A stretch of DNA of 64,000 bases from an uncultured Paracoccaceae bacterium (GCA_943787985.1 CALSOO010000004.1:806001-870000), one strand, 5' to 3'. Shown: positions 38,286 to 47,287, numbered from the stretch's first letter. Made by a program: numbers and translations. Notes: generated from the letters alone by a model not told the origin.

Positions 38286-38771
38286 TTAAGGTTTTTCTTT
38301 CGGTTTGATCCCGATGCTGCGACCCGCACGTTCGGGGCGTGGCAGGTCTTTGTGGGCCACGAACATTTTGGCGACGTTTGCCAGAACATCCCCGGGCATT
38401 GGCGCCACTTTTGGTCCGGATTGATCCACATGCAAAGTCAGCGCTTCACCCGTTGCCGCCAGCCAGCCGTCCTCATGCCACAGCTCCTGATACATGTGGA
38501 ACCGTTTTTCGTCATAATCCAGCATCTGGATCGTGCCATAGACACGGTCCCCCTCGTGCAATTCGCGCACGTAGCAAATGTGGAATTCGGCAACGTAGGT
38601 CGTGCAGCCGGTTTGCGTCAGGTAGTCGGGGCCAAACCCGAAAAGCGGATAGGCCTCATCTGCTGTCTGGTCCATCAGCACCGAATAATAGGCCATGTTG
38701 AGGTGGCCGTTATAGTCGATCCATTCGGGGCGAACGGTGAGGAGGGCGGAGCGGAAGGGGGCGTTTGTCAT
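38286..38771 (-). CDS. 4HBT-type (hotdog) acyl-CoA thioesterase
   Basis: 161-aa hotdog-fold protein. 'VRPEWIDYNGHLNMAYYSVLMDQTADEAY' carries the Asp of the 4-hydroxybenzoyl-CoA thioesterase site (D-x-x-G/N-H-x-N), and 'CYVRELHEGDRVYGTIQMLDYDEKRFHMYQELW' is the central strand region. It resembles the thioesterases associated with carnitine and betaine catabolism, but the context here gives no pathway. Substrate unknown. Confidence 0.82.
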   Translation of the reverse strand: MTNAPFRSALLTVRPEWIDYNGHLNMAYYSVLMDQTADEAYPLFGFGPDYLTQTGCTTYVAEFHICYVRELHEGDRVYGTIQMLDYDEKRFHMYQELWHEDGWLAATGEALTLHVDQSGPKVAPMPGDVLANVAKMFVAHKDLPRPERAGRSIGIKPKEKP

Positions 38772-38822
38772 GGACGTAGCGTTGGGTGCACCTGCGTCTG
38801 TGTCAACTGAGACGCCGCGTCC

Positions 38823-39884
38823 CTAGCCTTTTGAGAGGTGCTCAAGGACGTGGCAGGCGTAATGCGCGTTGAGGTCACAGGCGCGCGTCAAAAGATCAGT
38901 GGCTTTTTGGAGGGCTTCTACATCGTCTTTTGTTTGCTCGTAGGAGCGTAAAAAGCTCTCGGCCAAATGCGTGCAAAGCATGGCGGACCCAACGTCACAC
39001 CCAAGTTGTTGAATTCTTTTCAATTCTTCTGGATCATTGGCTAAGATAGCATAGACGTCACACATCAGTGCGTTTTGCGCTTCACAGCCTGCTCCGACAA
39101 TTTGACTCCATTCGTCTGCGATTTTGCGATCAGCCTCATCAACAGAGAACATTGTGAGGTCAGTCAGCGCATTCATAAAGAACCCGCAGTCTTGCCGTGA
39201 TCCTGCTGCGCAGTTTTGATGCACGAATGGTAAATGTTCAAATTCGCTGGTTCTGAACCGTGCATTCCAGGCCAAAAACGTACCCAGCTCATTGCACGCG
39301 GTTTGATCGGTTGAGGCGCAAGCAGCGCGTAGCTTTTGGTGTTGCGCTGTGGATAAGGTTTCATTGCGTTCAACGTATTTTTGAAATGTTGCGGCAAAGA
39401 TGTCCTTTGCCTGCGAAAGCGACGCGCCTTTCTCGATTTCCAAGGTCTCGCCAAGCGTTGACCCGTCTTTTTGTTGTGCACGCAGTGTATCCGCGAGGAG
39501 GACGCAAGCGCGCGCATCGCCATCGGCGCACTGCATATCCAAGGCTAAGGCTGCGGCGCGCGAGCGATTTGCAAAACTGTAGGTCGCATTGATTTCGGCG
39601 TCGCTTATGTCAGTTATTGGGCTGGCAAGCATTTGGCACCATTGAGTATCCGCTTGAATACAGAGGTCAGACGCGGTGTCAAAAAACATGCGCCAAAGAG
39701 CATCTGCACGCTCAATATCGTGAGGAAAAGCAGGAAATCGCGTATCTGGACCATCGTATCGCATCGCGGCTTGGATGCATCCGAATGTTGGATCAAGTGG
39801 ATCACAAGTACTTGGATATCCCTCTTGTGCTTGTGCCGATGCTGCAAAGAATGGCAGCGCAAGCAGAGCGAGCACGAAACGCAT
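38823..39884 (-). CDS. Exported Cys-rich Sel1-like repeat protein
   Basis: 353 aa with a clear signal peptide ('MRFVLALLALPFFAASAQAQ', cleavage near residue 20). The mature protein has a recurring 'A-C-x-x-L' pattern about every 35-45 residues ('DARACVLLADTLR', 'DQTACNELGTFLAW', 'GSRQDCGFFMNAL', 'SAMLCTHLAESFL', 'HYACHVLEHL'), like the helix pairs locked by disulfides in Hcp-type Sel1 repeats. Likely periplasmic, binding role. It lies 5 bases after the gatB stop on the same strand. Confidence 0.7.
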   Translation of the reverse strand: MRFVLALLALPFFAASAQAQEGYPSTCDPLDPTFGCIQAAMRYDGPDTRFPAFPHDIERADALWRMFFDTASDLCIQADTQWCQMLASPITDISDAEINATYSFANRSRAAALALDMQCADGDARACVLLADTLRAQQKDGSTLGETLEIEKGASLSQAKDIFAATFQKYVERNETLSTAQHQKLRAACASTDQTACNELGTFLAWNARFRTSEFEHLPFVHQNCAAGSRQDCGFFMNALTDLTMFSVDEADRKIADEWSQIVGAGCEAQNALMCDVYAILANDPEELKRIQQLGCDVGSAMLCTHLAESFLRSYEQTKDDVEALQKATDLLTRACDLNAHYACHVLEHLSKG

Positions 39885-39889
39885 TTGCG

Positions 39890-41401
39890 TTACCCTTTCA
39901 GCTTCTGCGCGACCAATTCGTTCACAGCTTTGGGGTTGGCTTTGCCACCCGTCGCCTTCATCACTTGACCCACAAACCAGCCTGCCAGTTTCGGGTTGGC
40001 TTGCGCCTTTTCGACCTGCGCGGGGTTGGCGGCGATGATTTCGTCCAAAGCAGCCTCAATGGGGCCAAGGTCGGTGACTTGTTTCATGCCTTTGTCTTCA
40101 ACGATTTGGGCAGGGTCACCCCCTTCGGTATAGACGATTTCGAACAGGTCTTTGGCGATCTTGCCACTGATGGCATCGGATGCGATCAAGTCGATGATGC
40201 CGCCAAGTTGGGCTGGCGTCACCGGACTTTCGGTGATGTCTTTCTCGTCTTTCTTGAGGCGGCCAAACAATTCGTTGATCACCCAGTTGGCAGAGGATTT
40301 TCCATCACGCCCGTTCGCCACCAGTTCAAAGTAGTCCGCCGTATCAAGGTCGGCCGTCAAGACGGAGGCGTCGTAGTCTGATAAGTTGAAGTCACTGACA
40401 AAGCGCGCTTTTTTCGCATCGGGCAGTTCAGGTAGGTTGGCTTCAATCTCGTCGACCCACGCTTGTTCTATTTCGAGTGGCAACAGGTCGGGGTCGGGGA
40501 AATAGCGGTAGTCGTGCGCTTCTTCTTTGGAGCGCATAGAGCGGGTTTCGCCCTTGTCGGGATCATATAGCCGCGTTTCCTGATCGACTTTTCCGCCCGC
40601 TTCGAGAATCGCGATCTGGCGTTTGGCTTCTACATCGATGGCTTGCTGGATAAAGCGCATGGAGTTCATATTCTTGATCTCGCACCGCGTGCCAAGGTGG
40701 CCAAAGTCCTGTGTGGCTTGATATTTCTCGTACTGGCCGGGCAGGCAGATCGATACGTTGACGTCCGCACGCATCGCACCTGACTGCATGTCGCCGTTGC
40801 ACGTGCCGAGGTAGCGCAGGATTTGGCGCAGTTTGGTGATGTAGGCGGCCGCCTCTTCGGGGCCACGGATGTCGGGTTTGGAGACGATCTCCATCAGGCA
40901 AACGCCTGTCCGGTTCACGTCCACAAAGGACATGTTGGGGTCCATGTCGTGGATGGATTTGCCGGCGTCCTGTTCCATGTGGATGCGCTCCACCCGCACC
41001 AGACGCGCAGTTCCATCCCCCATTTCGACCAGCACTTCGCCTTCGCCCACGATCGGGTGGTAAAGCTGGCTGATCTGGTAGCCTTGCGGCAGGTCGGGGT
41101 AAAAGTAGTTTTTGCGGTCAAAGGCGGATTTGAGGTTGATTTCAGCTTTCAGCCCCAACCCTGTGCGCACCGCTTGTTCGATGCAATACTCGTTGATCAC
41201 GGGCAGCATGCCGGGCATGGCCGCATCGACAAAAGACACGTTCGAGTTGGGTTCGGAGCCGAATTGCGTCGAGGCGCCTGAAAAGAGTTTGGCGTTCGAG
41301 CTGACCTGGGCGTGGACTTCCATCCCGATCACCAGTTCCCAGTCGTGTTTGGCACCGGCGATGGTTTTCACTTTTGGCAGGTCATAGGTCAGGTCAAGCA
41401 T
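39890..41401 (-). CDS. gatB: Asp/Glu-tRNA(Asn/Gln) amidotransferase subunit B
   Basis: Kinase and tRNA-binding subunit of GatCAB, which converts Glu-tRNA(Gln) and Asp-tRNA(Asn) to the amides. About 503 aa: '[22 protein letters not shown]' at the N-terminus, '[18 protein letters not shown]', '[14 protein letters not shown]', '[12 protein letters not shown]', '[13 protein letters not shown]', and the C-terminal YqeY/GatB tail ending '[12 protein letters not shown]'. The start at 41401 has AAAGGCG ahead and gives the family N-terminus. gatC and gatA are not in the window. Confidence 0.97.
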   Translation of the reverse strand: MLDLTYDLPKVKTIAGAKHDWELVIGMEVHAQVSSNAKLFSGASTQFGSEPNSNVSFVDAAMPGMLPVINEYCIEQAVRTGLGLKAEINLKSAFDRKNYFYPDLPQGYQISQLYHPIVGEGEVLVEMGDGTARLVRVERIHMEQDAGKSIHDMDPNMSFVDVNRTGVCLMEIVSKPDIRGPEEAAAYITKLRQILRYLGTCNGDMQSGAMRADVNVSICLPGQYEKYQATQDFGHLGTRCEIKNMNSMRFIQQAIDVEAKRQIAILEAGGKVDQETRLYDPDKGETRSMRSKEEAHDYRYFPDPDLLPLEIEQAWVDEIEANLPELPDAKKARFVSDFNLSDYDASVLTADLDTADYFELVANGRDGKSSANWVINELFGRLKKDEKDITESPVTPAQLGGIIDLIASDAISGKIAKDLFEIVYTEGGDPAQIVEDKGMKQVTDLGPIEAALDEIIAANPAQVEKAQANPKLAGWFVGQVMKATGGKANPKAVNELVAQKLKG

Positions 41402-41470
41402 GGTGTTCGCCTTTTGGATCAACGTTCCATGTTGTCATAATTCAGGGTTTTGACGGGGGCAAGCAGGGAA

Positions 41471-41526
41471 GGGGCGCTGCCCGCGACGCCTTCGCGTCTC
41501 CCCCGGGATATTTTTCACGAAAGGAA
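41471..41526 (+). repeat. Dispersed palindromic element, copy A
   Basis: About 56 bases lying upstream of gatB. It reads GGGGCGCTGCCCGCGACG then a small palindrome GACGC-CTTC-GCGTC, the core CCCCCGGGATATTT, and ends CACGAAAGGAA. Copies B (48120-48176, minus) and C (50817-50872, plus) share almost all of this. Confidence 0.85.
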
Positions 41527-41533
41527 GCCGGCT

Positions 41534-42064
41534 TTATCGAAGGGCGCTGGACCCGTTGCCTTTGAGTATGGATCGAAAGGCGTTGATTTGTGACGTCGAG
41601 GTGAAGTGATGTTTTTCCAAATGATCCGGCGCGGTGTCGTGCCATTTTTCCAAGGATGCCCGCCCAGTATGGCGTGTGTTCCATATCCATCTGTAGAATG
41701 TAGCGTCAAATCGTTCCGGGCATCCGGCGGGCAGATCAGCGCGCGGTTTTCCATAGCTTTTGGCACTGCGCAAGATGGCGCGTGCAATTCTCAAAGGAGC
41801 AGGTAGGTCGAGCCAGATCAGTGTGTCCGCCCGTGCCATTCTTTGGGGGTAGGTCGTAGAGTTGCCGCCTTCAAATACCCACATGTCTTGTGCGACCGCC
41901 TCCACTATGAGCGGTGTTTTTTCGTTTTGGGTGCGTTCTACCCAACCGGATTTCCAGTGGATGAGGTCGATGTGAACCACAGGCAGGTCAAGTGCGGAGC
42001 CGAGTTGGCGCGCGAGAGTGGATTTGCCCGACCCAGATTGTCCGATGATCATGACCCTTTGCAT
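41534..42064 (-). CDS. Small P-loop kinase-like ATPase (copy 1)
   Basis: 176 aa, opening 'VMIIGQSGSGKSTLARQLGSAL' (Walker A), then 'VVHIDLIHWKSGWV', 'WVFEGGNSTTYPQRM', 'DTLIWLDLPAPLRIARAILR' (Walker B-like strand and the lid Arg pattern) and 'ERFDATFYRWIW'. This is the adenylate-kinase-like family often labelled topology modulation protein or FlaR; the substrate is unknown. A second member of similar length lies at 43419-43958 on the same strand. Confidence 0.82.
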   Translation of the reverse strand: MQRVMIIGQSGSGKSTLARQLGSALDLPVVHIDLIHWKSGWVERTQNEKTPLIVEAVAQDMWVFEGGNSTTYPQRMARADTLIWLDLPAPLRIARAILRSAKSYGKPRADLPAGCPERFDATFYRWIWNTRHTGRASLEKWHDTAPDHLEKHHFTSTSQINAFRSILKGNGSSALR

Positions 42065-42098
42065 GGCGCAGACATTAATGCGCTTTTGGGACTGCGGT

Positions 42099-42698
42099 CT
42101 AGGCGTTTTGCGCCGTCAGCTTGAAGGTCATTGTGGTTGCTGAGCGAAACTTGAAAATGTGGCGCAAGGGGCCAAGACGTCGGTTTTTGGTCGTGCGAAA
42201 ACCGAAGCGTTCATAGAGCTGTTTGGCCCTTGGGTTCGTATCAATGACGTCGAGGCGCACGTAGGCCAGATCGCGCTTTTGCGCTTCTTGGACAATTGCG
42301 TGCAGCAGCGCCTGTCCGACACCTTGACCACGTGCGCTTTCGCTTACGAAAATTCCGTCCATTAACAGCTCGCTGCCTTTTGTGTCCCGCTCCAAAATGC
42401 TCAGCGTCAATCCGCGCCACAAACCGCCCCAAAGCCCATAGACGCTTTGTAAATCTCGTAGGGTTCCGCCGACAAAACTGCCCGTTTCGGTTTTGAACCC
42501 GGCGACTCCCAGCAATGCTCCATCCGCATCGATTGCGCTTATCGCAAACTCTGGCGTGATGACGGACGTCAGGAAGTCTTGGGCTTTGTCCGGTGGACCC
42601 AAGGTGCTGCCCAATTTGTAGTGAAACGCCTCCCAGAAAAATTGGACGGCAGGAGTAATGTGTTCGAGGCGGATGCCTGCTTCAATGCTGTGTGACAT
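42099..42698 (-). CDS. GNAT-family N-acetyltransferase
   Basis: 199-aa acetyl-CoA-dependent acyltransferase. The acetyl-CoA pyrophosphate loop is 'ARGQGVGQALLHAIVQEA' (R-x-x-G-x-G), preceded by 'LLMDGIFVSESARG' and followed by 'YVRLDVIDTNPRAKQLYERFGFR', the classic GNAT C-terminal block. The start at 42698 was chosen because the family begins near 'IRLEHITPAVQFFWEAF'. Substrate cannot be told from sequence. Confidence 0.88.
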   Translation of the reverse strand: MSHSIEAGIRLEHITPAVQFFWEAFHYKLGSTLGPPDKAQDFLTSVITPEFAISAIDADGALLGVAGFKTETGSFVGGTLRDLQSVYGLWGGLWRGLTLSILERDTKGSELLMDGIFVSESARGQGVGQALLHAIVQEAQKRDLAYVRLDVIDTNPRAKQLYERFGFRTTKNRRLGPLRHIFKFRSATTMTFKLTAQNA

Positions 42699-42808
42699 GC
42701 GGGGTGATCTATGTATCTTTGGCCTATCTACAAGCCCTGACTGCGGCGTTGCGGGCACTGGCGGGGGCAGCTCCGTCTGTCTAGGTTCGAATGAAAAGGA
42801 CGGGTGCT

Positions 42809-43303
42809 ATGCAAATTTCAGAGCCAGACCTGCCAGCCGATGCGTTGCATGCGTATCACTTGGATGAACCCGTCACTTATACGGATTGCTTTGCGTGTGA
42901 TATCCCGCAAGAGGTTGATTTAACATCTTATATTGAGGCGTTTTACACCACTGCGATTTTTCGTGCCGAGCGGTTTGTCTTGCGCCATCTGGCGCGCTCG
43001 AAAACGACGGATGCGGATGTTGAGGCGCTGGCGAGGGGCCATGCGCAGCACCTGGCCGTTTGGAAAGTGGAGGCGCGCACATCCGATCAGATCGTTATGG
43101 ACGCGGGACGCACAAAGTCGTGGTTGCATGTCGCGCCCTTGGAGTCAGGCACGCGGCTGTATTTTGGATCAGTGGTTGTGCCCGAACCCGCCAAGGGACT
43201 GCGCCCTGCACGGCTTGGTCCGGTGTTCGATACTCTTTTGGTGCCCCACAAGCTGTATTCTCGGTTGTTGTTGGGCGCCGCCGCGCGCTGTTTGAGCAGA
43301 TAG
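42809..43303 (+). CDS. Conserved-looking protein of unknown function
   Basis: 164 aa from ATG 42809 (AAGGACG ahead). Not recognised. Visible: 'SYIEAFYTTAIFRAERFVLRHLARSKTTDADV', then a beta-rich centre 'WKVEARTSDQIVMDAGRTKSWLHVAP' and 'TRLYFGSVVVP', and the end 'LLVPHKLYSRLLLGAAARCL'. The strand pattern and final amphipathic helix would fit an SRPBCC/DUF2867-like lipid- or cofactor-binding fold, but that is a guess. Single gene on the plus strand between minus-strand genes. Confidence 0.6.
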   Translation: MQISEPDLPADALHAYHLDEPVTYTDCFACDIPQEVDLTSYIEAFYTTAIFRAERFVLRHLARSKTTDADVEALARGHAQHLAVWKVEARTSDQIVMDAGRTKSWLHVAPLESGTRLYFGSVVVPEPAKGLRPARLGPVFDTLLVPHKLYSRLLLGAAARCLSR

Positions 43304-43418
43304 GACGATAAATGTGGCGTGCTTGTGCGGGCAGGGCGGTTGGCTTGTCCTTGGTGGACTTTTGTTGGGTAGCAATATCGCGGGTTGCGAAGTGACACGT
43401 GATGCGCAAGGCGCCGGC

Positions 43419-43958
43419 TTATGATCCTGGTGTTTCAGGTGCGCTAGAGATATTTGAGAGAGTCGAAAAAAAGGTTTCTATGGATTGCGGGGTTCTGAGC
43501 CGGACCAAGCGGAACCCTTCGGGTGCTTTGCTGAAGTGTTTTGTGAAGGCGCGGTCTTGTTTGCGGCGCGATCTGAACAACCAACGAATTTCTGTGAGGT
43601 TGAAGCGGCGGGGACAGCCGTCGGGGCAATCTGCTTTTATCTGCCCCCAGTCGCGCAACTGTCGCAACAGGACCCGCTCGAGGCGCAAGGCAAACGGCAG
43701 ATCAATCCACACCACATACTCCGCATGCGCCACACATTGCACCCATGTGGTTCGCAAACTGCCTTCGCAGACCCACATCTGTGTTGCATAGAGCGCGCGC
43801 CGGGCGGCTTTGCTGTCATTTGCGTTGCGGCGTTCCCACCCGGGCAAGTAATCTTCGCGGTCCAAATGTGTCACGGAAACGCCCAGCAGTGCGCCTATGC
43901 GCTGCGCCAAAGTCGATTTTCCCGAGCCGGATTGTCCGATGATCATTATCCGCTTCAT
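43419..43958 (-). CDS. Small P-loop kinase-like ATPase (copy 2)
   Basis: 179 aa, paralogue of the protein at 41534-42064: 'IMIIGQSGSGKSTLAQRIGALLGV', 'VTHLDREDYLPGWERR', 'WVCEGSLRTTWVQCVAHAEYVVWIDLPFALRLERVLLR' and 'RFNLTEIRWLFRSRRK'. Same Walker A and same order of blocks, with a different acceptor-site region ('DYLPGW' against 'IHWKSGW'). Probably a nucleotide or small-molecule kinase. Separated from copy 1 by the acetyltransferase and the unknown gene. Confidence 0.82.
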   Translation of the reverse strand: MKRIMIIGQSGSGKSTLAQRIGALLGVSVTHLDREDYLPGWERRNANDSKAARRALYATQMWVCEGSLRTTWVQCVAHAEYVVWIDLPFALRLERVLLRQLRDWGQIKADCPDGCPRRFNLTEIRWLFRSRRKQDRAFTKHFSKAPEGFRLVRLRTPQSIETFFSTLSNISSAPETPGS

Positions 43959-44047
43959 AGGGCAGGTATAAAAGACGACACAGCGTTGGTCCAGCGTTTG
44001 CGGCTGCGGTGTTTTGCAACCCGGCTAAGGGCGAAACCTGCACACTT

Positions 44048-45349
44048 TTATGCAGGCTGCGTGATCGGGCCGTCCTCGGTGAACACCACTTTTTGTCCTG
44101 CGGCGATGTCCCGATGAAACATGTTGCCGATGATGCGCAATGCGTCTGCTTGACCTGCGGCCGCAAAACGATCCGCACATCGCACTCTGAGGTTGTTGTC
44201 AAAGCCGCGGGCTGCATGAGCCCAGATCATAGGGTGCAATTCGGTGAGGTGCTGACGGATGATCCATTTGGCACAATCGGCAATTTGGCTGCGGACTTGG
44301 TCAGCTTCATCGTGTCCGCCACGTGCATTGCCCATGGTATTGGCGCAATATGCGGCCAGCAGATTCACAACAAACTGGTTGCTGGTTCGTTTGAGAATGT
44401 CTTGCATGCCATCGATGAAAAACTTCACGTCAAGGCGCGCGCAGGCCTCGTCGTCAAAGGCAATTGCATCCAGCTGTACCCACGTATAGGCACCAGCGCC
44501 CCAAACTTCTTGCGTGCGAGACGCTGTGCGGCGCGCTTCGAGTTCAAGTTCAGCGTAGTCCCCAAACCAGCGCGGCAACAAGTGATTGCCCATAGCACGC
44601 ATTGCGCGGGCGTTTTCGGGGTCCAGATCGATCAGCACCTGATAGGCGTCGGCAATTTTATTCCCGCCGTTCAGATCCCCTGCACGAAGCGCACATTCGG
44701 CTGATGCCAAAAAGGCAGGTTTGGGCGCAAAGGTAGAGTAGGGCGCAAGGATGTCGTTCGCCCGGTCAAAGTGGGCGGAAAAGGCGGCACGGTTGCGTTC
44801 CGGCACTTCGGCGTCCCAGCAGGTACCGCGCCATGCCCATGCAATGTCCATATGGGCATGGGCGACGATGGCTGCGATGGCGTAATCTTCTTTGTATTCG
44901 GCAAGCACGCCTTCGAGCGCTTCAATCCCTGCCAAAAGCGGCGCGTCTTTTGCTGGTTTGCCCGTCAACAGGGCGTGTTCGCACGCTTGGACGACGTCGG
45001 CACGTGCTCCGAAGCTGATGAGGTCTGCCACAGGCATTCCGCCCGCAGTTTTGCTCAGGGCACGATCGGCCAACCGGATTGCGCGGCTCACTTCATCCCA
45101 CTGTTCTTGACGGGCCAGGCGCTGTCCGCGCATTTGGTGGAAGTCACGTTCGCGGTCTTCCGCTGTTGGATCCGGGCACGGGATAACCAGAGCGTCCGCT
45201 TCTGGAATAACCTTTTTCCGAACAACGCGTTTTGGCATCGCTGGTACGGATTGCACCAACACGCCGTCATGCGCCATTTGTGGTTTTCGACGGGAAAAAC
45301 TCCCAAAAATTGGGGCCACGTGTTTTGAAATGATATTTGCAATTTGCAT
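44048..45349 (-). CDS. Large protein of unknown function, TPR-like
   Basis: About 433 aa, mostly helical. It starts 'MQIANIISKHVAPIFGSFSRRKP' and includes 'DADALVIPCPDP'-type linker sequence, then helical hairpins such as 'YQVLIDLDPENARAMRAMGNHLLPRWFG' that look like tetratricopeptide units, plus 'IAAIVAHAHMDIAWAWRG' and 'FVVNLLAAYCANTMG'. No catalytic motif is evident. ATG 45349 is the first ATG; a TTG lies 21 bases before it. Its upstream region holds a CtrA-type site shared with the transglycosylase gene. Confidence 0.6.
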   Translation of the reverse strand: MQIANIISKHVAPIFGSFSRRKPQMAHDGVLVQSVPAMPKRVVRKKVIPEADALVIPCPDPTAEDRERDFHQMRGQRLARQEQWDEVSRAIRLADRALSKTAGGMPVADLISFGARADVVQACEHALLTGKPAKDAPLLAGIEALEGVLAEYKEDYAIAAIVAHAHMDIAWAWRGTCWDAEVPERNRAAFSAHFDRANDILAPYSTFAPKPAFLASAECALRAGDLNGGNKIADAYQVLIDLDPENARAMRAMGNHLLPRWFGDYAELELEARRTASRTQEVWGAGAYTWVQLDAIAFDDEACARLDVKFFIDGMQDILKRTSNQFVVNLLAAYCANTMGNARGGHDEADQVRSQIADCAKWIIRQHLTELHPMIWAHAARGFDNNLRVRCADRFAAAGQADALRIIGNMFHRDIAAGQKVVFTEDGPITQPA

Positions 45350-45421
45350 CGCTAAGGTATCCAAGACCAATTAACTACAAGCTCTAAGATGGTTGAGGTT
45401 TGAGGCCGAAACGTGGCGCTG

Positions 45422-45438
45422 GCGCGAAAGTTTCGCGC
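45422..45438. promoter_or_regulatory. 17-bp palindrome GCGCGAAA-G-TTTCGCGC
   Basis: Perfect 8-bp arms around one base, in the divergent promoter region between the TPR-like gene and the lytic transglycosylase. Size and symmetry suit an operator for a dimeric regulator. No family assigned. Confidence 0.4.
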
Positions 45439-45466
45439 TCATCTTTTGTCAAAACCCCTTAATTTC

Positions 45467-45482
45467 TTAACAATTAGTTAAC
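45467..45482. promoter_or_regulatory. Perfect CtrA-type site TTAA-N7-TTAAC
   Basis: TTAACAATTAGTTAAC at 45467-45482 is an exact match to the alphaproteobacterial CtrA full site, TTAA-N7-TTAAC. A further TTAA lies at 45459-45462. It is about 115 bases from the minus-strand gene and 200 bases from the transglycosylase, in a gap (45350-45682) that otherwise shows no gene. Confidence 0.6.
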
Positions 45483-45682
45483 ATATTGCCACAGTTCTCG
45501 GTTGGGTGGTGGGTATTGCCCTCTATGGGGGAAATCGGATATTTTACAGATTTTTGCCAAATGCGTTTTTGATTGTTCGCCTTTGGTGAACAGTGCCTCA
45601 CACGTCGTTTCATTGTAGCGTTTTGTTACATATGGGGCGCCGCGTTGTTGCAATTCGTAAATATTTGACATTAATTCGCGTG

Positions 45683-46339
45683 ATGCGATTTATTTCCGGC
45701 ACATTCTTTTTGACGTTATGCCTGAGCCTCACCACTTGGTCTTTGCCGGTGCGTGGGTTCGAAACAGAATTGCGTCCGCCTGTGCGCGATATTCATATGC
45801 CGCGCACTCGGTGGACCCATCAACCGGATCATTTGTTGTGGAACGGTGTGGCATTGGCCGCCCTCAAGTCCCACGGCAAACCATTGACCGATATGGTTCC
45901 GCGCGACATTGCGGAGTGGTGCCCCAAATATCCGCAAGCCACCGATGATGAGCGGCGCGCCTTCTGGTTGGGTTTCATGTCGGCGTTGGCCAAGTTCGAA
46001 AGCACCTTCAAACCCCGCGCTATAGGCGGGGGGGGCAAGTGGTACGGGTTGTTGCAAATCCTGCCCGCCACGGCGCGGGGGTATAAGTGTAACGTAGGCA
46101 CGGGGCAGGCGCTGTTGGATGGCGGGGCCAACCTCAGCTGTGCGGTTCGCATTATGGCCGTTACGGTGCCGCGTGATGGCGTCGTGCATGCGAAAGACCG
46201 CAAATGGCGCGGTGTCAGCGCGGATTGGGGCCCTATGCGCTCGCCATCCAAGCGTGCGGACATGTCTCGCTGGCTGAAACGCCAGAACTATTGCGCTTTG
46301 CCCAATGCAACACGTCCAAAGGCCCGTTCGTTCAGATGA
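45683..46339 (+). CDS. Lytic transglycosylase (SLT domain)
   Basis: 218 aa with a signal peptide ('MRFISGTFFLTLCLSLTTWS'). The lysozyme-like core shows the catalytic Glu in 'MSALAKFESTFKPRAIG', followed by 'GKWYGLLQILPATARGYKC' (the G-L-(L/M)-Q-(I/V) block) and 'LLDGGANLSCAVRIMA', all SLT family. Cleaves peptidoglycan glycan strands in the periplasm. ATG 45683 was chosen for the signal peptide. The stop overlaps the convergent gene by 8 bases. A CtrA-type site upstream suggests cell-cycle or motility-linked control. Confidence 0.88.
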   Translation: MRFISGTFFLTLCLSLTTWSLPVRGFETELRPPVRDIHMPRTRWTHQPDHLLWNGVALAALKSHGKPLTDMVPRDIAEWCPKYPQATDDERRAFWLGFMSALAKFESTFKPRAIGGGGKWYGLLQILPATARGYKCNVGTGQALLDGGANLSCAVRIMAVTVPRDGVVHAKDRKWRGVSADWGPMRSPSKRADMSRWLKRQNYCALPNATRPKARSFR

Positions 46340-46760
46340 ACCCGAAATGGTGGCGCTGTGTCGTGATCCCGCGGTCCTGAAGGATTTTTTCGAAGTCCAC
46401 ATGCGGCGGTGTCGCCTCGAAAGGCACTTTCTGGCGCACCATATTCCGGGTCACCAAGGTCACTTTCACGCTCAGATCCAGTCTGGTGTCAAAGCGTACG
46501 TGGTGAATGTCTTCAAGGTGGCACCGTCCTTCATGGGGCCCCGCATACCAGGTGATCAAGTCGGCGCTGACGCTGAGGCCTGCTTGGCGCGCCGTTTTCA
46601 GATCATAAAGCGCGGGTAGGGTGGCCACCGCCATCACCCCCGCGATCCAAGGGGCCAGATCGATCCAGAGCAACAATACCAAAGCCACCGTCCAAATACC
46701 CGCAACCGCCAACAGCGTCGCCCGATTGCGCCCATTGGTGGCATAGGTATACGCGCTCAT
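46332..46760 (-). CDS. Small membrane protein of unknown function
   Basis: 142 aa. After a short cytoplasmic start there are two adjacent membrane segments ('LLAVAGIWTVALVLLLWI', 'LAPWIAGVMAVATLPALYDL'), then a soluble beta-rich part 'LSVSADLITWYAGPHEGRCHLEDIHHVRF' reminiscent of PH-like folds found after twin helices. The start overlaps the upstream gene by ATGA. Function unknown; probably acts with the neighbour. Confidence 0.65.
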   Translation of the reverse strand: MSAYTYATNGRNRATLLAVAGIWTVALVLLLWIDLAPWIAGVMAVATLPALYDLKTARQAGLSVSADLITWYAGPHEGRCHLEDIHHVRFDTRLDLSVKVTLVTRNMVRQKVPFEATPPHVDFEKILQDRGITTQRHHFGFI

Positions 46761-47287
46761 GACAGGCCGAAGGCACGTCTGATGTCGGTGAGGGCTTCGG
46801 ACTGGCGCACGGAGAGGTCTTTGCCGCTCACTTGCAAGGTGCCACTGATCACCGCCATCAAAGTGGGGAAGCTGGCGCCTTTGTCCAGTTTGTAAAGCCG
46901 CTTGCTCAGGCGCTTGACTGCGGGATCGGCGCCTTTGCAGGTTTCGACAAACCAATGGCCCAAAACGGCAATCTCTTGCGCCTCTGTCGCATCAAGGGCC
47001 AGATGTTGGCGCAATTGCACATCCAATGCTTTGCGCCCGTCCGTTGTTGGAAGGTCGTCAAGCTCGAAGAAGGCAGCCGCCAATCCTCCAAGGGCCAGTT
47101 TCGGGTCATCAATGCTGTCCACCGGGTGCACATTCTGGCGGCGGCGAAACCCGAAACGGCGGGCTGCTGCGCGCACATCAGAGGCGACATCCATCAGCTC
47201 GGACGCCACTTCCGCTCCGCGTTGGGCGCGCATCACGATGAAATAGACTGCCGTCGCGATCCCGATAATTCCTAAAATAAATGGCAT
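46757..47287 (-). CDS. Membrane-anchored TerB-like protein
   Basis: 176 aa with one N-terminal membrane segment ('MPFILGIIGIATAVYFIVM') and a cytoplasmic helical domain: 'DDPKLALGGLAAAFFELDD', 'RQHLALDATEAQEIAVLGHWFVE', 'AVKRLSKRLYKLDKGASFPTLMAVI'. Length and helix pattern recall TerB/DjlA-type acidic helical domains, but the match is weak. Coupled by ATGA overlap to the next membrane protein. Confidence 0.55.
   Translation of the reverse strand: MPFILGIIGIATAVYFIVMRAQRGAEVASELMDVASDVRAAARRFGFRRRQNVHPVDSIDDPKLALGGLAAAFFELDDLPTTDGRKALDVQLRQHLALDATEAQEIAVLGHWFVETCKGADPAVKRLSKRLYKLDKGASFPTLMAVISGTLQVSGKDLSVRQSEALTDIRRAFGLS

Noticed and set aside
42775-42800. GGTTCGAAT resembling a tRNA T-loop
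   Set aside because: No complementary arms on the 5' side; lies just ahead of a protein start.
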